Shown here one piece after another: positions 33,801-45,969 of a stretch of 64,000 nt of DNA. The DNA lies in assembly GCF_029873635.1 (NCBI RefSeq), contig NC_080418.1, forward strand, positions 15,895,388-15,959,387, in the 5' to 3' direction. The translations under genes were made by a program, and so were the position numbers. Each line of letters begins with the position of its first letter. The stretch's first letter is position 1. Under the pieces are notes generated by a model. It had not been told where the DNA came from. It saw only the letters and a program-made list of their open reading frames with translations, and ran no database searches. The stretch is from Malania oleifera (taxonomy: Eukaryota > Streptophyta > Magnoliopsida > Santalales > Ximeniaceae).

Positions 33801-35362
33801 AACCGTTTGTTTTTAGCCTATATAATGACCATTTCCTTATCAATGAAGTAGTAGAGTTTTCAATCCAACTTTGTTTCCCCTTATTTTTAAATTTATCGTT
33901 TTCTTCTTCTATTTTACATCATTTAAATGATATTTAGTAAATTAATATAGTTTTATGTTGCATTTTATTCAAGTTTGTACAGCTCCCAGATATGAGGTTA
34001 ATTTTATTTTTAGCGTTCTTCATCCTCAAACTTGTAATTCTTCTTACATTTGGTTTTCAGGCTTCTGCACCAAGCTTTGGCTTGCCTTGTTAGCAGGTTG
34101 GCTGAAACCGAGGTCAATGTTAATAGTTCATTTTGAATAATGTTCACAATAAAACTGTGTCGAAGTTTCTGGTCGTAGTTGGTGTGGCCCGAACGACTAC
34201 ACTGCTAAAAAAAACCTGGCAAGATCACTTTGCAACGGCCGGGTAATTTGAATGAGGTTAGGTGTTCTGTTCTGTATACGTATGTTTTGTTTTGTTTTTT
34301 TTTTTCTTAAATAATTTCTAGTACCAAATTATTAAATAAGGTCTTAATCATCCTCAAAGATTGATTTTTGAGTTTGCTTCATAATTTTGCTTCGGATAAT
34401 AAAATTTCAATAGTAAATATGTTGCCATATATATATATGGACTGTCAGATGTTGTGAACTATGGTTCTTGATTTAGACTAAACTATATGTTTGCAGAAGA
34501 ATTTTAATACAAAACTACCAATATGCACGTACCATCTATTTTTAAAAATTTTTAAAAATATAAAGAAAATATCAAAAAATTTTAGGGTAGTTGTAAATAA
34601 CATTGAGGTATTTTGAGATTACTATAAGTAGTTATAAGGATAAATTTGACATATAAATAAGGGTATTTTGAGATAATTATATTTTAAAATAATCATTGAT
34701 AGTTATAAGATTTGACATTTTTAAAAGAAGACGCCGAAGGGAGAATTCCCTTTATAATATTAGAGATTAGTGATATTAGAGATGAGACTACAATGAATTG
34801 GTCTGGCTTACCCATTTCAGCTATTGGCTGTTTCGAGAAACTTTTAGGGTTGTTTGGATTAAGAATTTTACTTGAGAAAGGAAAGGAAAGGAATGAAAAA
34901 GAAGGAAAAAAAAATTCATTTACTGTATTTTCGTTTTATATTAAATTCTATTAAAAATAAATGTCTTTATATAATTAAAAATTAAGAAAAATTAAATATT
35001 AATAGTGTGTAAAATTAAAATTTTTTCACAATATATTTTTTTTTTACTTTTCTCGATAACCAAATATGGTTATTAAACATTGATTTGTTGATTTCTTTCC
35101 ACTCCGAGCTCCAAGCAAGGCTTCAGGTCTCATACGAATGCATCCCACATTGATAAGCTTCTGTTTTTAAGGACAGCCCTTGACGAAGCACATTGCACAT
35201 TTAAAATTTGGGTAGATTTAATAATTTTCTGGTTTGTTTATAGTGGATTTTACTAATATTAAATTCAAAAAGTACGATAAAAAGATGTGGTAGAATGAAT
35301 TTTCACTATCTGACAGTGTTGCTTATCAAAATTCCTATGTAGGGATGAGTTTGCCCTGTAAT
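29017..35362. other. Long intergenic stretch, no gene recognised
   Basis: No ORF here gives a recognisable domain or a splice-consistent chain. Minor items: an A-rich end at about 30225-30240 after a TTTTCGGGTGGGAGC-like tail that could be a LINE end; (TAA)n at 30848-30875; a GGCCCTGTTTGGCA fragment at 30520 typical of MITE ends; and a possible short LTR remnant at about 33715-33880 with a CATGATGTTAGTGGT direct repeat and TATATAATG. Confidence 0.5.
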
Positions 35363-36026
35363 TGTTAGGACCGGAGGAGCTTATGAATGGCTTGATACAC
35401 ATGGGTGAACATTAACTTGACCCAAAAGCTTAAAACTATTGGGTTTTGGGCCTAATCATGTATATAAAAGCACTCATTATTCACTCTAATTTTTCAATGT
35501 GGGACAAGCTCACAAGTGAAATTCTCAATAATCTCCCACTCATTTGTGAGTTCCAACTACCCCCTTGAATGGAAACCGTCTCCCTTTTTGGTAGTAAGTC
35601 CAATTCCTCAATAGTTGGTCAAGTGAGCCTTACTACTGGCGTCTTAAGTGTCTCGGATTACATTCCACGTGCCTCCGTACCAATCTTACCTCTCACGTCT
35701 TGACCTTATTCGAATCCATCACAGGCCTCGATGATCCTTATTGGCCTCAGTCACATGCTTGGTCCTCCAACTGTTAGCACGTCAGGAGAATTAGTTTCAC
35801 GTCTCGACTTTTAAGATATCGCTCATCTAGAGTTATGAACCGTCGGCTCTGATACCACTTATTAGGATCAGAGGAGTTCATGGGTGAGCTTGATACACAT
35901 GAGTGAATATCAACTTGACCTAAAAGCTTAAGCCTATTGGGTCTTGGACCCAACCATGTATATAAGCACCCATCATTCACTCTAATTTTTTAATGTGAGA
36001 CAAGCTCACAAGTGAAATTTTCAACA
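35363..36026 (-). mobile_element. TRIM (terminal-repeat retrotransposon in miniature)
   Basis: 664 bp on the minus strand. Direct terminal repeats of about 167 bp lie at 35363-35530 and 35860-36026. An initiator-Met primer site in reverse (GGCTCTGATACCA, 35844-35856) sits beside the right repeat, and a purine tract (reverse of AATCTCCCAC) beside the left. The TSD GTAAT is exact (35358-35362 and 36027-36031). No coding capacity; any mobility would need enzymes from another element. Confidence 0.9.
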
Positions 36027-36715
36027 GTAATTCATTTTAGATTTTGCCAATGTCTCGTCTGATTGGTTCAAATTATTTTAATTCTATTTTAGAATTACTT
36101 TTTTAGGTTGAAAATAAGATTATTACTAATATATATATATATATATATATATTTAGGAATTCCTCATCAGGATTTTGGAGAATATCTCTAAAAATTATTA
36201 TGATTTTTTACATTTTTATATATTTTAATATATGTCTAAAATATTTAGAAAGTGTTGATTTAGTTTAGTTAATTGAAGTTATTGAGATTATCAAATCAAA
36301 ACGAGCCAATCTAACAAATATTGTACAAAACAAAATCGAAGCTGAATTGAAACATATGATTAATCAGCTTTTTGGTTTGATTTGGTTGACTTGTAGTTTA
36401 GAATGAATTTTTAATTTTACTCGCACACCAATTATACAAAATTACAAACAACATACCGACAAAATGGGTGAAGCCAAAAATAGTTATAACAATGACAAAA
36501 TTTAAAATTTTTAAAAGTGTGATTTTAACTTAAAATCAAAGAAATTTGAGGGACCAATTTTATATACACATACACGGAACACGGTAATGTTTTACAGCTA
36601 TCACCTTTTCTCCAAAAGCATTCTTGATTATTGGATACATAATTTATTTGTGTCCTACCATGGCCAATTAAACAGGAATTGCGAATTTACATCCAATATT
36701 GGATGACACTGCATC
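36027..36715. other. Intergenic, no gene recognised
   Basis: AT-rich with an (AT)n run at 36130-36152. Nothing else supported. Confidence 0.5.
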
Positions 36716-36900
36716 TAAAATAAGGTAGTAAAATTTCTTGTCAGGTAAGTTTTGCACGAAAGGGGATTCAAAGGATTAGTGCATAATGGTCCTAAGGTAG
36801 CGAAATTTCTTGTTAGGTAAATTTCGCACGAAAGATAGTAGGGAATTTTTCGCTATAGGCGAAAGCTTGATAAAGTAATACCACGTGGGATAGAAGACCC
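36716..36900 (+). pseudogene. Organellar rRNA fragments (23S-like twice, then 16S-like), nuclear insert
   Basis: 36791-36833 reads GGTCCTAAGGTAGCGAAATT and GTAAATTTCGCACGAAAG-like sequence, the universal helix of bacterial-type large-subunit rRNA. 36721-36762 is a second diverged copy. 36837-36900 matches the small-subunit block GGGAATTTTCCGCAATGGGC ... GACGGAGCAATGCCGCGTGG, with changes mostly C to T or G to A. Both 23S-like copies lack the same GACCC stretch. Plastid or mitochondrial origin is not decided; a decayed plastid insert is most likely. Not a functional rRNA. Confidence 0.75.
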
Positions 36901-38600
36901 TCACAATTCACAGGGCTCAACAAGCAATCGATATTTCACGATCAAGGGTAAGTGGATTTCTAATCGTAACTAAATCTTTAATTCTTGATTTGTAGAGAAG
37001 AAATTGAAACAAAATAGTTTTAATGATGACTTTGATTTACTAGAAACACATTTGGCACCAACCAAATGAAATGATGGTATCATTTTCCCATACGGTATTC
37101 TTCTCATGAATTCTTCTTATTAATTTGGTCCATGTTCATGTTAGTTCTAAACTATGTACAAAATTCATTTTTTCATCCCATATCTCTTTTAACACATTTT
37201 TGAAATTAAAAGATGAAACTTTTAATATTTAAATTTTAAATTTTAATTATTAAAAAATTTCTTAATTGGGAGGCAGATTTGTTTTTTGTTTTTTGATGAT
37301 ATACAATCTCATGTTTTTAATTTCTTATGCTTGTCAAATATAGTCAAAGTCGTAATTTGGGCACGGTAAATGTGTTGCATTCATTGAGTGCTCCAACTAT
37401 CTAATTGTTAGTGTGCACCTATATGGTAAGATTTAACAAGCTAGATTAAATTTTATTGGGTTAATACTGATGAGAAATTATATAGGGGATCTCCTTCTTC
37501 ATATATTCATGTGTCTATTTTCTTAATTATGCACATAGTGAAAATGAGTCCCTCTTTAATATTAATGAATGTAGAATTAATTTGTCACATGAGTATTAAA
37601 ATATAATATATATATATATATATATATATCTTTCCAGATAGTAACGTAAGGGAATGAAATTGACTTTAATACCCTTTTTTATTTTTTATTTAAACTTTAT
37701 TTAATGTAAATATAATCATAAACTAATAATTTGTTTAGAAATTCAAAATATAAAGTAGAAATTTATGTCCCAAAAAATCTCCATCTTCCTTATAAACTAT
37801 AATTTTTCCCAAAAATTAAAATTTGAGTAACACTTTCTCCATGATTTTAGTAAATTATCAACCTTAAATTTAATCTCTAATTGTTAACCTTTCATTTTCT
37901 ATTACAATTCCTTTAAAAGCTTGATGACTTTTAAGATTTTGATTTAAACTTTTGTGAATTCAATAAAATGAAATGCAATTGTTTATAATACATTTTGTAT
38001 TGAATTTTACTTAAATTTATAGAAATATATTTAAATTTAAGATTCAAATTTCAAGCTTTCAAAATATACATACTTTTTTTTTGCATGCTTATTTTTTAAT
38101 TTATTATTATACATCAAACACCAAATTTCTCTATAAATGCAAATTTCAAGTTTCCCATTATTTTTTTTCTTAATCAAAGGACAAACTACACATGTGATTC
38201 ATAAAAATGAAAAAAAAAATATCACAAAATAAAATTGAATTGAATTTATTTTCTTTTCATACTTTTACATATTCAAATTTTTATTCCATTTCATTTCCAA
38301 CTCATTTCATTCTATATAAAAAAATATGAAATTGACAAAAATGTATATATTCAAATGATTAGAATCACATTTAAAAAATAGCTACATTTGTCATCTAAAT
38401 ATTTTACTGTATTCGTACATAAGAAAAAGGCTTAAAGGGCAAATTTTAAAATGTGGCTCGTGTCATCATCAACCCGCGTTGTATAGCATTACTGTTTATA
38501 TAATTATAAAACACATAATATATAAATATATATATATATATAACACATAATTACAAAATTAAACAATATATTTATATATATATATATATATAAATCAAAC
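36901..38600. other. AT-rich upstream region of the FUSC gene
   Basis: No coding. (TA)n runs lie at about 37598-37630, 38528-38545, 38570-38593 and 38616-38636. Otherwise low-complexity A/T sequence. Confidence 0.5.
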
Positions 38601-38628
38601 AAAAAATGACCCCCCATATATATATATA

Positions 38629-38650
38629 TATATATAAACCATGCATGCAG
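38629..38650 (+). promoter_or_regulatory. Candidate TATA box and RY (CATGCATG) motif of the FUSC gene
   Basis: TATATAAA at 38631-38638 ends a long (TA)n run about 125 bp before the ATG. The palindrome CATGCATG (38640-38647), a B3-factor (RY) binding core in seed genes, follows at once. The TATA call is weak because the surrounding repeat offers many equivalents. Confidence 0.4.
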
Positions 38651-38763
38651 TGTGCACCACTCCCACTCTTCACCTCTGCCTAATCAAAACCTACCAATAG
38701 CCTTTTTCCTGATAACTTATCAAACACACGCACCCTTCACTCTATCCATCATTCCCTCCCACA

Positions 38764-41700
38764 ATGCCAACCCCAATCACTGATACTGCCTCCTCCGAAA
38801 CCGACCGAGCTCGCCACCTATGGCGCTCCTGCCTCGCCTCCGCATTCCGAACAGCGCTAGCCTGCGCCATCGTGGGCTGCGCCACCCTCTACGCCCCCTC
38901 TCCCCTCCGCCGCACCTTAGCCTTCCCCGCCTTTTCCTACGTCACCGTCATTCTTCTCGTCACTACCAACGCGGCGCTCGGTGACGCCCTCCGCGGCTGC
39001 TGGCACGCCTTCTACGCCACCGTCCAGGGCGCGGGTCTCGCCGCGCTCAGCCTTTGGGTCATCGGACCGACGCGGCTCTCGAACGGCACCGTCGCGCTCG
39101 CGGCGGCGGTCAGCGCGTTTGCAGTGGCGCTGCCCGAGTGGAACCACCTGGTGTCGAAGCGCATAGCGCTGGGTCAGATCGTTATAGTGTATGTTGTGGC
39201 TTTCATCGACGGCGGCGAGAGCACGGAGGGTGTGCTGCACTCCGTGCATGTGGCGGCGAGTACGGCGGTTGGGGTGGCGGCTTGTGTGCTGGCTTTATTA
39301 TTTCCGTACCCAAGGCTGGCTTGTTACGAGGTATGTACTATCCATGTGAAGTAAAATGAAAATCCAGAGTTTGTCTCCTTGGTAAATGGTAGCTTGTAAC
39401 CGACAACCGGTAACCGACACATACTCACATGCATTAAGACTTAGCAGCATTTAGTTTGCAGCGTGTGTGTTCCTAAAAATCAATTAGTTTTAGCAGGTTA
39501 ATTGTAGTTAATTATATAAAAAATTATATTATTATTATAAAATAAATAATAATATGAAATTTTTTATGAGTTCATAATAAAGATTAGATAAGAAATGATT
39601 ATTCCTAAATTTCATCGTGGGAATGTATTCCTTTTTTATTACATGTTAAATAAAATGATTAGGAAATTAATAATTGATCTCTTGATTCCTAAAATTTAAA
39701 CTATATTTCATCTTATTCTAATTAATAGTTGTTCTACAGCGCCAAACGAACTATTAATTTGTGAGTTTTTAAAAGTTTTAAAAGAAACTTTTTTAAAAGT
39801 AAATAATGAAAAGAAACTTTTTAAATAACCATGAAAATTGTTTGACATCTCTTTTAAAAATGAGTGGTGTTGAGTCTTTATGAGTGTTTTTGCTAAATTA
39901 TTTATCAAAAATTAAATTTAATATTAATAACATAAATTTTAGAAATTAATATATATGAATAATATGATTTAAAATAGTTATTAAATATTTATAAAAAAAA
40001 CTATTTTTATAAACAATAGTATTACCAAAAAATGGGTTCTAAATTTTTTATTTGAGTTATGAAAAAAAGGGCTAAAAATATGGATGGGAGAGGGTGGGAG
40101 AAATGAGTAAGTAATTTTGTAATATTAAAATGAGAAGGAAATTCATTTTTCATTGTATTTTTTTTCTTTATATTGAAATACTACTAAAAATAAAAGTATG
40201 TTCTGATTAAAAATGAAGAAAAATTATTTGCATACAAATAAAATTTTTATTTATTGATTTGATATATATATATATTTAATTTCTTTAATAACTAAATATT
40301 AGAAATTGGGTTGTTTTATGTTTTTCTTTCCTTTCCCTCAGATTTTACAAGTTTTTGAACCCTGAGACTTGTACTTTGGAAGTCCCAAATTAACTTATTT
40401 TTCATATTATACCCTTTTTCACTCCTTCAAAGATTGAATAAGAGAGTTCTAGCATTGAAGTCCCGAGTTCTAATGGATGAGTTCATGTTTTAAGTGCAGG
40501 TAAAAGAGATCTGCAAACAATTTGCAGGGAATGCTTCGGAGAGGCTAAAGCTCTTCGTGAAAGCATTCTGTGCAAAAAACCACGCTGCCGCACTTGAATC
40601 CCTCTCCCACGCCAAGTCCCTGGCTGTTATCGGAAGCAAACTCCTCCAACGCATCAAACTCAAGCAAGTAAGCAACTTATAATTTAGTCTCATTTGGTTT
40701 ACGACATAAAATGAAGTATATAATTGAAACATAATGGAAACAAAAAAGTTCAATGAGAAAAATGCATGTAAAAATTAAGAGGCAAAGTCAATTTATCCAT
40801 TTGATTTCATTACATGTCTACTTTCTGGGTAATCAATTTAGGTGTAAACGAAGTTGGGCATAGTAAAACTGTTGGCCCAAGAACACACAAGAGTGCTCTG
40901 CAATCTGTTTCATTTTTATCAATTTATCATCTTATTTACATTTGTTTAATTTGAATTCCCAAAAATGCTCATTTATCAGATGGTAATATGCATGCTTGGC
41001 TTCATTGTGTACAGGAAGGCATGCAGTGGGAGAGAGTTCCATTCAAAATTTCAAGACCCCATTGCAGGGACCCAGGAGATCGGCTGGAGGAGGAAGTTGA
41101 AATGCTTCTCAGAGGAATGGAAATTGCTCTCACCAGTTCTTCTTTTCCTGTTGAATTGAAAAATCAAGATCTTAAAAATGCTTTGCTTGAACTAGAGAAC
41201 GACCTTCATGACCTAACCCTAAAACAAGTCAAAAGCTACATTCTTCCTAATTCACAAACACCAACGGTCCCAGAGTTCTCATATGCACAAAATGTAACAC
41301 AGTTCCTCCAGAGCCTTCAAACCTTCTCTCCAACCCCCAAGGACTTACCCTCACTTTTCTTCTTGTTTTGCTTCAAACTCCTTCACTGCAGATCAAAGGC
41401 TGCTGCACAGGATGACAACTCTCTTCAAAAAATTGAAGCATCAACTGGCAGCTCACATAAACATGATCACCAGGAACACTCCTTCAAATGGGATTGGAGC
41501 ATTTGCAACATGGAAGGGAGGAGAAAGAGGTTAATGCCAGCATTCAAGTGCTCACTGTCTTTAGGCCTTGCAGTACTACTTGGGTTAATGTATAGCAAGG
41601 AAAATGGGTACTGGTCTGGACTCCCCCTTGCCATAGGCCTAACTTCGGCTAGAGAAGCAACATTTAAGATTGCAAATGTTAAGGCACAGGGGACAGTGAT

Positions 41701-42766
41701 TGGAACTGTGTATGGAGAATTGGGTTGCTTTCTCTTCGGAAAGTTTTCGCAACTCAGGTTCCTGTCTCTTCTTCCTTGGTTCATTTTTACCAGTTTTCTC
41801 CAGCGCAGCCGGATGTACGGGCAAGCCGGGGGGTTTTCTGCAGTTATAGGGGCAGTACAAATACTGGGAAGGAAAAATTTTGGTGGCCCAAGTGAATTTG
41901 CTATCGCAAGAATCACCGAAACCTTCATTGGGTTATCCTGTTCAATCATTGTAGAGGTTCTTTTGCAGCCTACCAGAGCTTCCACTTTATCCAAAATTCA
42001 GCTCTCTGCTAGTCTCGGGGCATTGCACGAATGTGTCCGATCGATAAGTCTTTCCACCCGAAAATCCAGCTTGGGAGAAAACCAAAAGAAACTGAGAATG
42101 CAAGTAAATGAGCTAAAGCAGTTAATTGGAGAAGCTCAAGAAGAACCCAACTTCTGGTTTTTGCCTTTTCATGGTGCTTGCTATGGTAAGCTCTTGAGGT
42201 CCTTGTCGAAGATGGCGGATCTCTTGCATTTTGGGGATAATGCAATAGGATTCCTCGAAAAGGGATCGGATATATTCCAGGTTGCTTGGGAGGAAGTTGG
42301 AAGCAAGCTAGATGGTGATCTTGAGCTTTTTAAGGAAATGGTATGCTCTTCAATGAAATGCTTTGAGGAGGTGACTCTTGTCAAGTCACTCAAGGTACTT
42401 GAAAAGGAGCTTGAGAGGCAGAGCATTGACAGTGATATCGAGTTTGGAAAATCTTCAAACACGTGTCGTGTATCGGGTTTGGACGAAGATCATGAGATGG
42501 AGAAGATCATAACTTCTTATCTTCACCATTCAAAAGAGCTTGTTGATAAAAAAGATGCTGTTGTTGAAAGTGATGATCATGATGAAGAGCAAAAGAGCCA
42601 AGTCGTTTTAAGCCTGGGTGCGCTGGGGTTTTGCCTGTGGAGTTCAATGAAGGAATGCAGAGAAATTGAGAAGGGAATCAAAGAACTTGTTGAATGGGAG
42701 AATCCTTCAGTCCATAATATAAACTTGTATGAGATCTCATGTAAGCTGCGTGCTTCGCAGAGTTAA
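38764..42766 (+). CDS. FUSC-type (aromatic acid exporter-like) integral membrane protein
   Basis: Three exons join in frame: 38764-39330, 40500-40667 and 41015-42766 (2487 nt, 828 aa). There are two hydrophobic halves. Residues about 22-185 carry roughly six membrane segments (FRTALACAIVGCATLYAPS, FPAFSYVTVILLVTTNAAL, IALGQIVIVYVVAFIDGG). A cytosolic linker of about 230 residues follows, then a second set at about 420-565 (SLSLGLAVLLGLMY, AREATFKIANVKAQGTVIGT, FAIARITETFIGLSCSIIVE). This duplicated layout with the R-x-x-E-T type motif is that of fusaric-acid-resistance/AaeB-like exporters. Plant members are annotated by distant similarity to p-hydroxybenzoate efflux pumps but are largely uncharacterised; substrate and membrane are unknown. 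A soluble C-terminus of about 250 residues ends at SCKLRASQS. Exon 1 is strikingly GC-rich, exon 3 is not. Confidence 0.9.
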
Positions 42767-42786
42767 ATGTTCAGTGTAATTGTATC

Positions 42787-42792
42787 AATAAA
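42787..42792 (+). terminator. FUSC gene polyadenylation signal candidate
   Basis: AATAAA starts 21 bases after the stop codon. Plant signals are loose, and later alternatives cannot be excluded. Confidence 0.45.
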
Positions 42793-43152
42793 TTGGAATT
42801 TTTGATCTTCCCAGCTTGGAAAATTATATTCCACCCTTCATGTGGAAAGGAGGCACATGTTGGGTTTTCCCTCCTTGTGGGGCGATGCATTGAAAATGGG
42901 AGAGTTCTAATTGGGTTTGTTGGCTTCCGTGGAGCAAAATTTGGTGCATGTCTGCGCATGCCCAGGAATTCCGGGTGAGTCTTTCTCCAGCCGCAGCATT
43001 GAATACAAAAGCAAGTGGCCGCCCCCAATTTTTACCTCCACTCTCTGATTTTCCACAAACAGCCGCGCAGCCCCTCCACTCGGATTTTTCGGCCAAGAGC
43101 AGCAAGGCGCTGCTCTGTTTTTTTTTCTCCATTTTTCTTTTTTCACTCACAG
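42793..43152. other. FUSC 3' flank
   Basis: Small open frames on both strands (42793-43229) overlap each other, lack recognisable domains and are not supported as genes. Confidence 0.4.
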
Positions 43153-43330
43153 CTAGGGGTGAACATAATTCAAGAAAAACCGAATCAACCGATTTAACCC
43201 GCCAAAATTGGTCAGCTCGGTTCGGATAAAAAATCTAGTTTGGTCAGTTCGGTTGGGTTTCACCAAAATTCGGTGAAATGGGTTTCGATTCGGTTAACAA
43301 TAAATATCAATCGATTTATTAATTAATTTA
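43153..43330 (+). mobile_element. Left end of a TAGGGGTG-type MITE
   Basis: Begins CTAGGGGTGAACATAATTC and continues with ACCGAATCAACCGATT and TCGGTTCGG-like repeats typical of this MITE class, related to the copy at 18618. No right terminus or TSD was found, so it is treated as truncated. Confidence 0.5.
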
Positions 43331-43536
43331 AATTTAAATATAAATTATTATATGTTAATTTGTTAGGGTTGGGGCTTGGCTTGGGGGGAAAAAAGGCAAA
43401 GCAGACTGCAGAGGGCTAGGGTTTAATTTGTTCCTCTACGCCGCAAGCTTGCAGCGAAGCTTTGGGTCTCCATGACTCCATCTGACCATCTCCATTCTCC
43501 AAAATCTCCACTTCTCAGTTCTCACTCTCAGACAGC

Positions 43537-44935
43537 CTGTACCGACCTGATTTAATAAAGATTTTTTTTTTCCTTACATATAAACTATGAAATATCATTG
43601 CTTTGGTACCTATTATTATAAGTCAACCAACATCTCGATCCAGATAGGACCCATGAAAACTGTGCTACAACAAACCACCTAAGCAGCGAGAAACTGTATA
43701 CATAAAAACATATCCACATATATATTTACAATACCAGAGTGTCAGAATATTTCTCAAGTTGTACATACACGACTATCCCCAAAATACCCCAACTGAACTA
43801 GGGTCAAACAACAATAATCTCCCCAAAGTACTCACCCTTAAATTGGGTAGTATCGTAGTCCATTCTATCTGCGAGTCTGATCTACTCGTCTAGTTGGATC
43901 ACTTGAAAAATATTAAATCACAGGGATAAGTCAACGCTCAGTAAGACGAAATATGCTATCGCTAGTGTGTGGCAAATGAGTTACATATTTATAATAATCT
44001 GACTTAGAAAATACCATAGATAACTAGATCTGAGAAAACATGTATAAGTAATGTATAGTATAAATTATACCTATGTTTCTTACCATAACTATTCTTATAA
44101 ATTTTCTATTCATAATACTTCTAATATCCATAGTTACATTTACTGTTTCTGTAAATTTGAGTATACATATAGTAACTGAGAATACTTCCCCAGATGGATA
44201 ACTGTATGTCCTAATTTAACCCCTCATGACAGGGTTGTGCGGCCCGTAGGAGGGACCTATCCTGGCTGACCGACCAGAATAAGTCAACTGAACTCCGACA
44301 GTCAAATCAGCCTCCTCAACCCTTATCTAAAGGGGAGTCTGTCCACAATGTAGGCACGATCGACGATTGAATACCACATACTATCTGAGTAATGTGGTTG
44401 CACTCTGAAGTTAATATAGTTACGATACCGTGCTTTGTAAACTGATCTGTAATGGTCCATCAAGGTTTGATACTATATAATACATTTCTATATAAAATTC
44501 ATCTATTTTATCATGATTCTGTATTAACTGTATTAACCATGACGCTGTAGTAAAACTGTATTTTTGTATCAACTGTAATTCTGTATCAACTGTATTCCTA
44601 TATATCATGGTTTCTGTAAAACTGTATAATCATGGTACTATAACAAAAACTGTAAAACATCCTCCTGTCTACTGATACTGTAAATCATACTCCTGAAAAT
44701 ACTGTAAAGCATCTTTCTATATATAACTGTAATTACAATAAAACCATAACTTGTAATTAAAACTGCATAAACTGTATATCATGATACTGTAGAGACCACA
44801 TAATCGTAATTCTAGAAAAAACTGTGTAAAACTCTGTACTATATCAATATTCTCATGCCACACAACTAAAACTCGTTAAACATAATTTATAAAATCATGT
44901 AAATTCCTGCTATCATCAAAATGAGACTAAGCCTT
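43537..44935 (-). repeat. Partial LTR of the Tekay/Del-like Gypsy family
   Basis: Starts TGTACCGACCTGATTTAATA, equivalent to the TGTAACGACCTGCTTA end of the LTRs at 59771 and 55182. It contains the shared CCTCATGACAGGGTTGTGCG block (44222-44241). It fades near 44935 without the opposite terminus. Confidence 0.65.
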
Positions 44936-44959
44936 GTTAGGCCAACAATATGTATTTTG

Positions 44960-45610
44960 AATATATATATATAGAAAATAAAAATATTAATATTTTTATA
45001 TTTAAAATTTTAAATGATAATTATATTATTTTTTAATTAAAATTTTAATATTTTTATTAAGTAAAATAATATAATATTATTAATTAATAATAATCTTATT
45101 ATTAATGTATATTTATAACATATGATTATCACATTAATTTATGTTTAAAATAGTATTAATAACTAAATTAAAATTTTTAGTTTATTTAATATTAATTTAA
45201 ATTTATAGGTAGTTCTTTCTATTCTTTCCATAATTTAATTATATTCTATTAATAAGTTATAATGCAGAATAAAATAATATATGATTAGCTTTTAATTAAA
45301 AATTAATTAATAATCATTTTAACTATTAATTTTAATTAATAATTAAATATTTTCATTAAGTAAACAAATAAAATATTTCTTATTAATAATAATATTTTTC
45401 TTAATATATATTTATAACATATGATTATCATATTAATTTATATTAAAATAATATTATTAATTAAATTTATATTTTCAATTTTAATATTATTTTAAATTAA
45501 TGGATGGTTTTTCTTCTTTATTCCAAAATTTAATTATGTTTCATTAATAATTAATATATATAACTCTTAATAAATAATATATGATTATCTTCTAATATGT
45601 TTTTTTGAAT
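44960..45610. repeat. AT-rich tandem duplication
   Basis: Two diverged units with a period of about 300 bp; for example ACATATGATTATCACATTAA near 45118 and ACATATGATTATCATATTAA near 45417. No coding. A fragment at about 45746-45960, starting near GCCCCTGTTTGGGAGCACTT, looks like a MITE remnant. Confidence 0.6.
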
Positions 45611-45969
45611 TATAAAGTAATTACTAAATTTTATTATATTTACAAAATCAACCCTGTCTATGAATAGTATCCCTTATAAATGATCAAAAGTTTTCTTGGA
45701 TTGCTTTTCAAAATTCACTAAAGTCTAAAATAGTTCTAAAAAAAGTAGCCCCTGTTTGGGAGCACTTAAAAAAAGTGTTTATAGCACTTATGACTTAAAA
45801 TTAGTACTTTTACAAAAACAAAAAAATAAAAATAAAAACAAAAAAAGCATTTGACTTGCACTATAATAAACACTTATTACAACAAGTGTTTTATCAAAAT
45901 CATTTTTTTTTAGAACTATTTAAGTGAATTTTGAGAAGTAATGCAGTATAACTTTTGACAATTTATAAG

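Noticed and set aside
38917..39249. 110-aa antisense frame and alternative + frames in FUSC exon 1
   Set aside because: Shadow frames favoured by high GC in a confirmed membrane-protein exon.
41467..42462. Antisense frames of 73-175 aa in FUSC exon 3
   Set aside because: They overlap the clearly conserved transporter coding on the + strand and have no domain of their own.
42793..43229. Several small frames on both strands downstream of the FUSC gene
   Set aside because: Mutually overlapping, no recognisable domains, no splice links to the gene.
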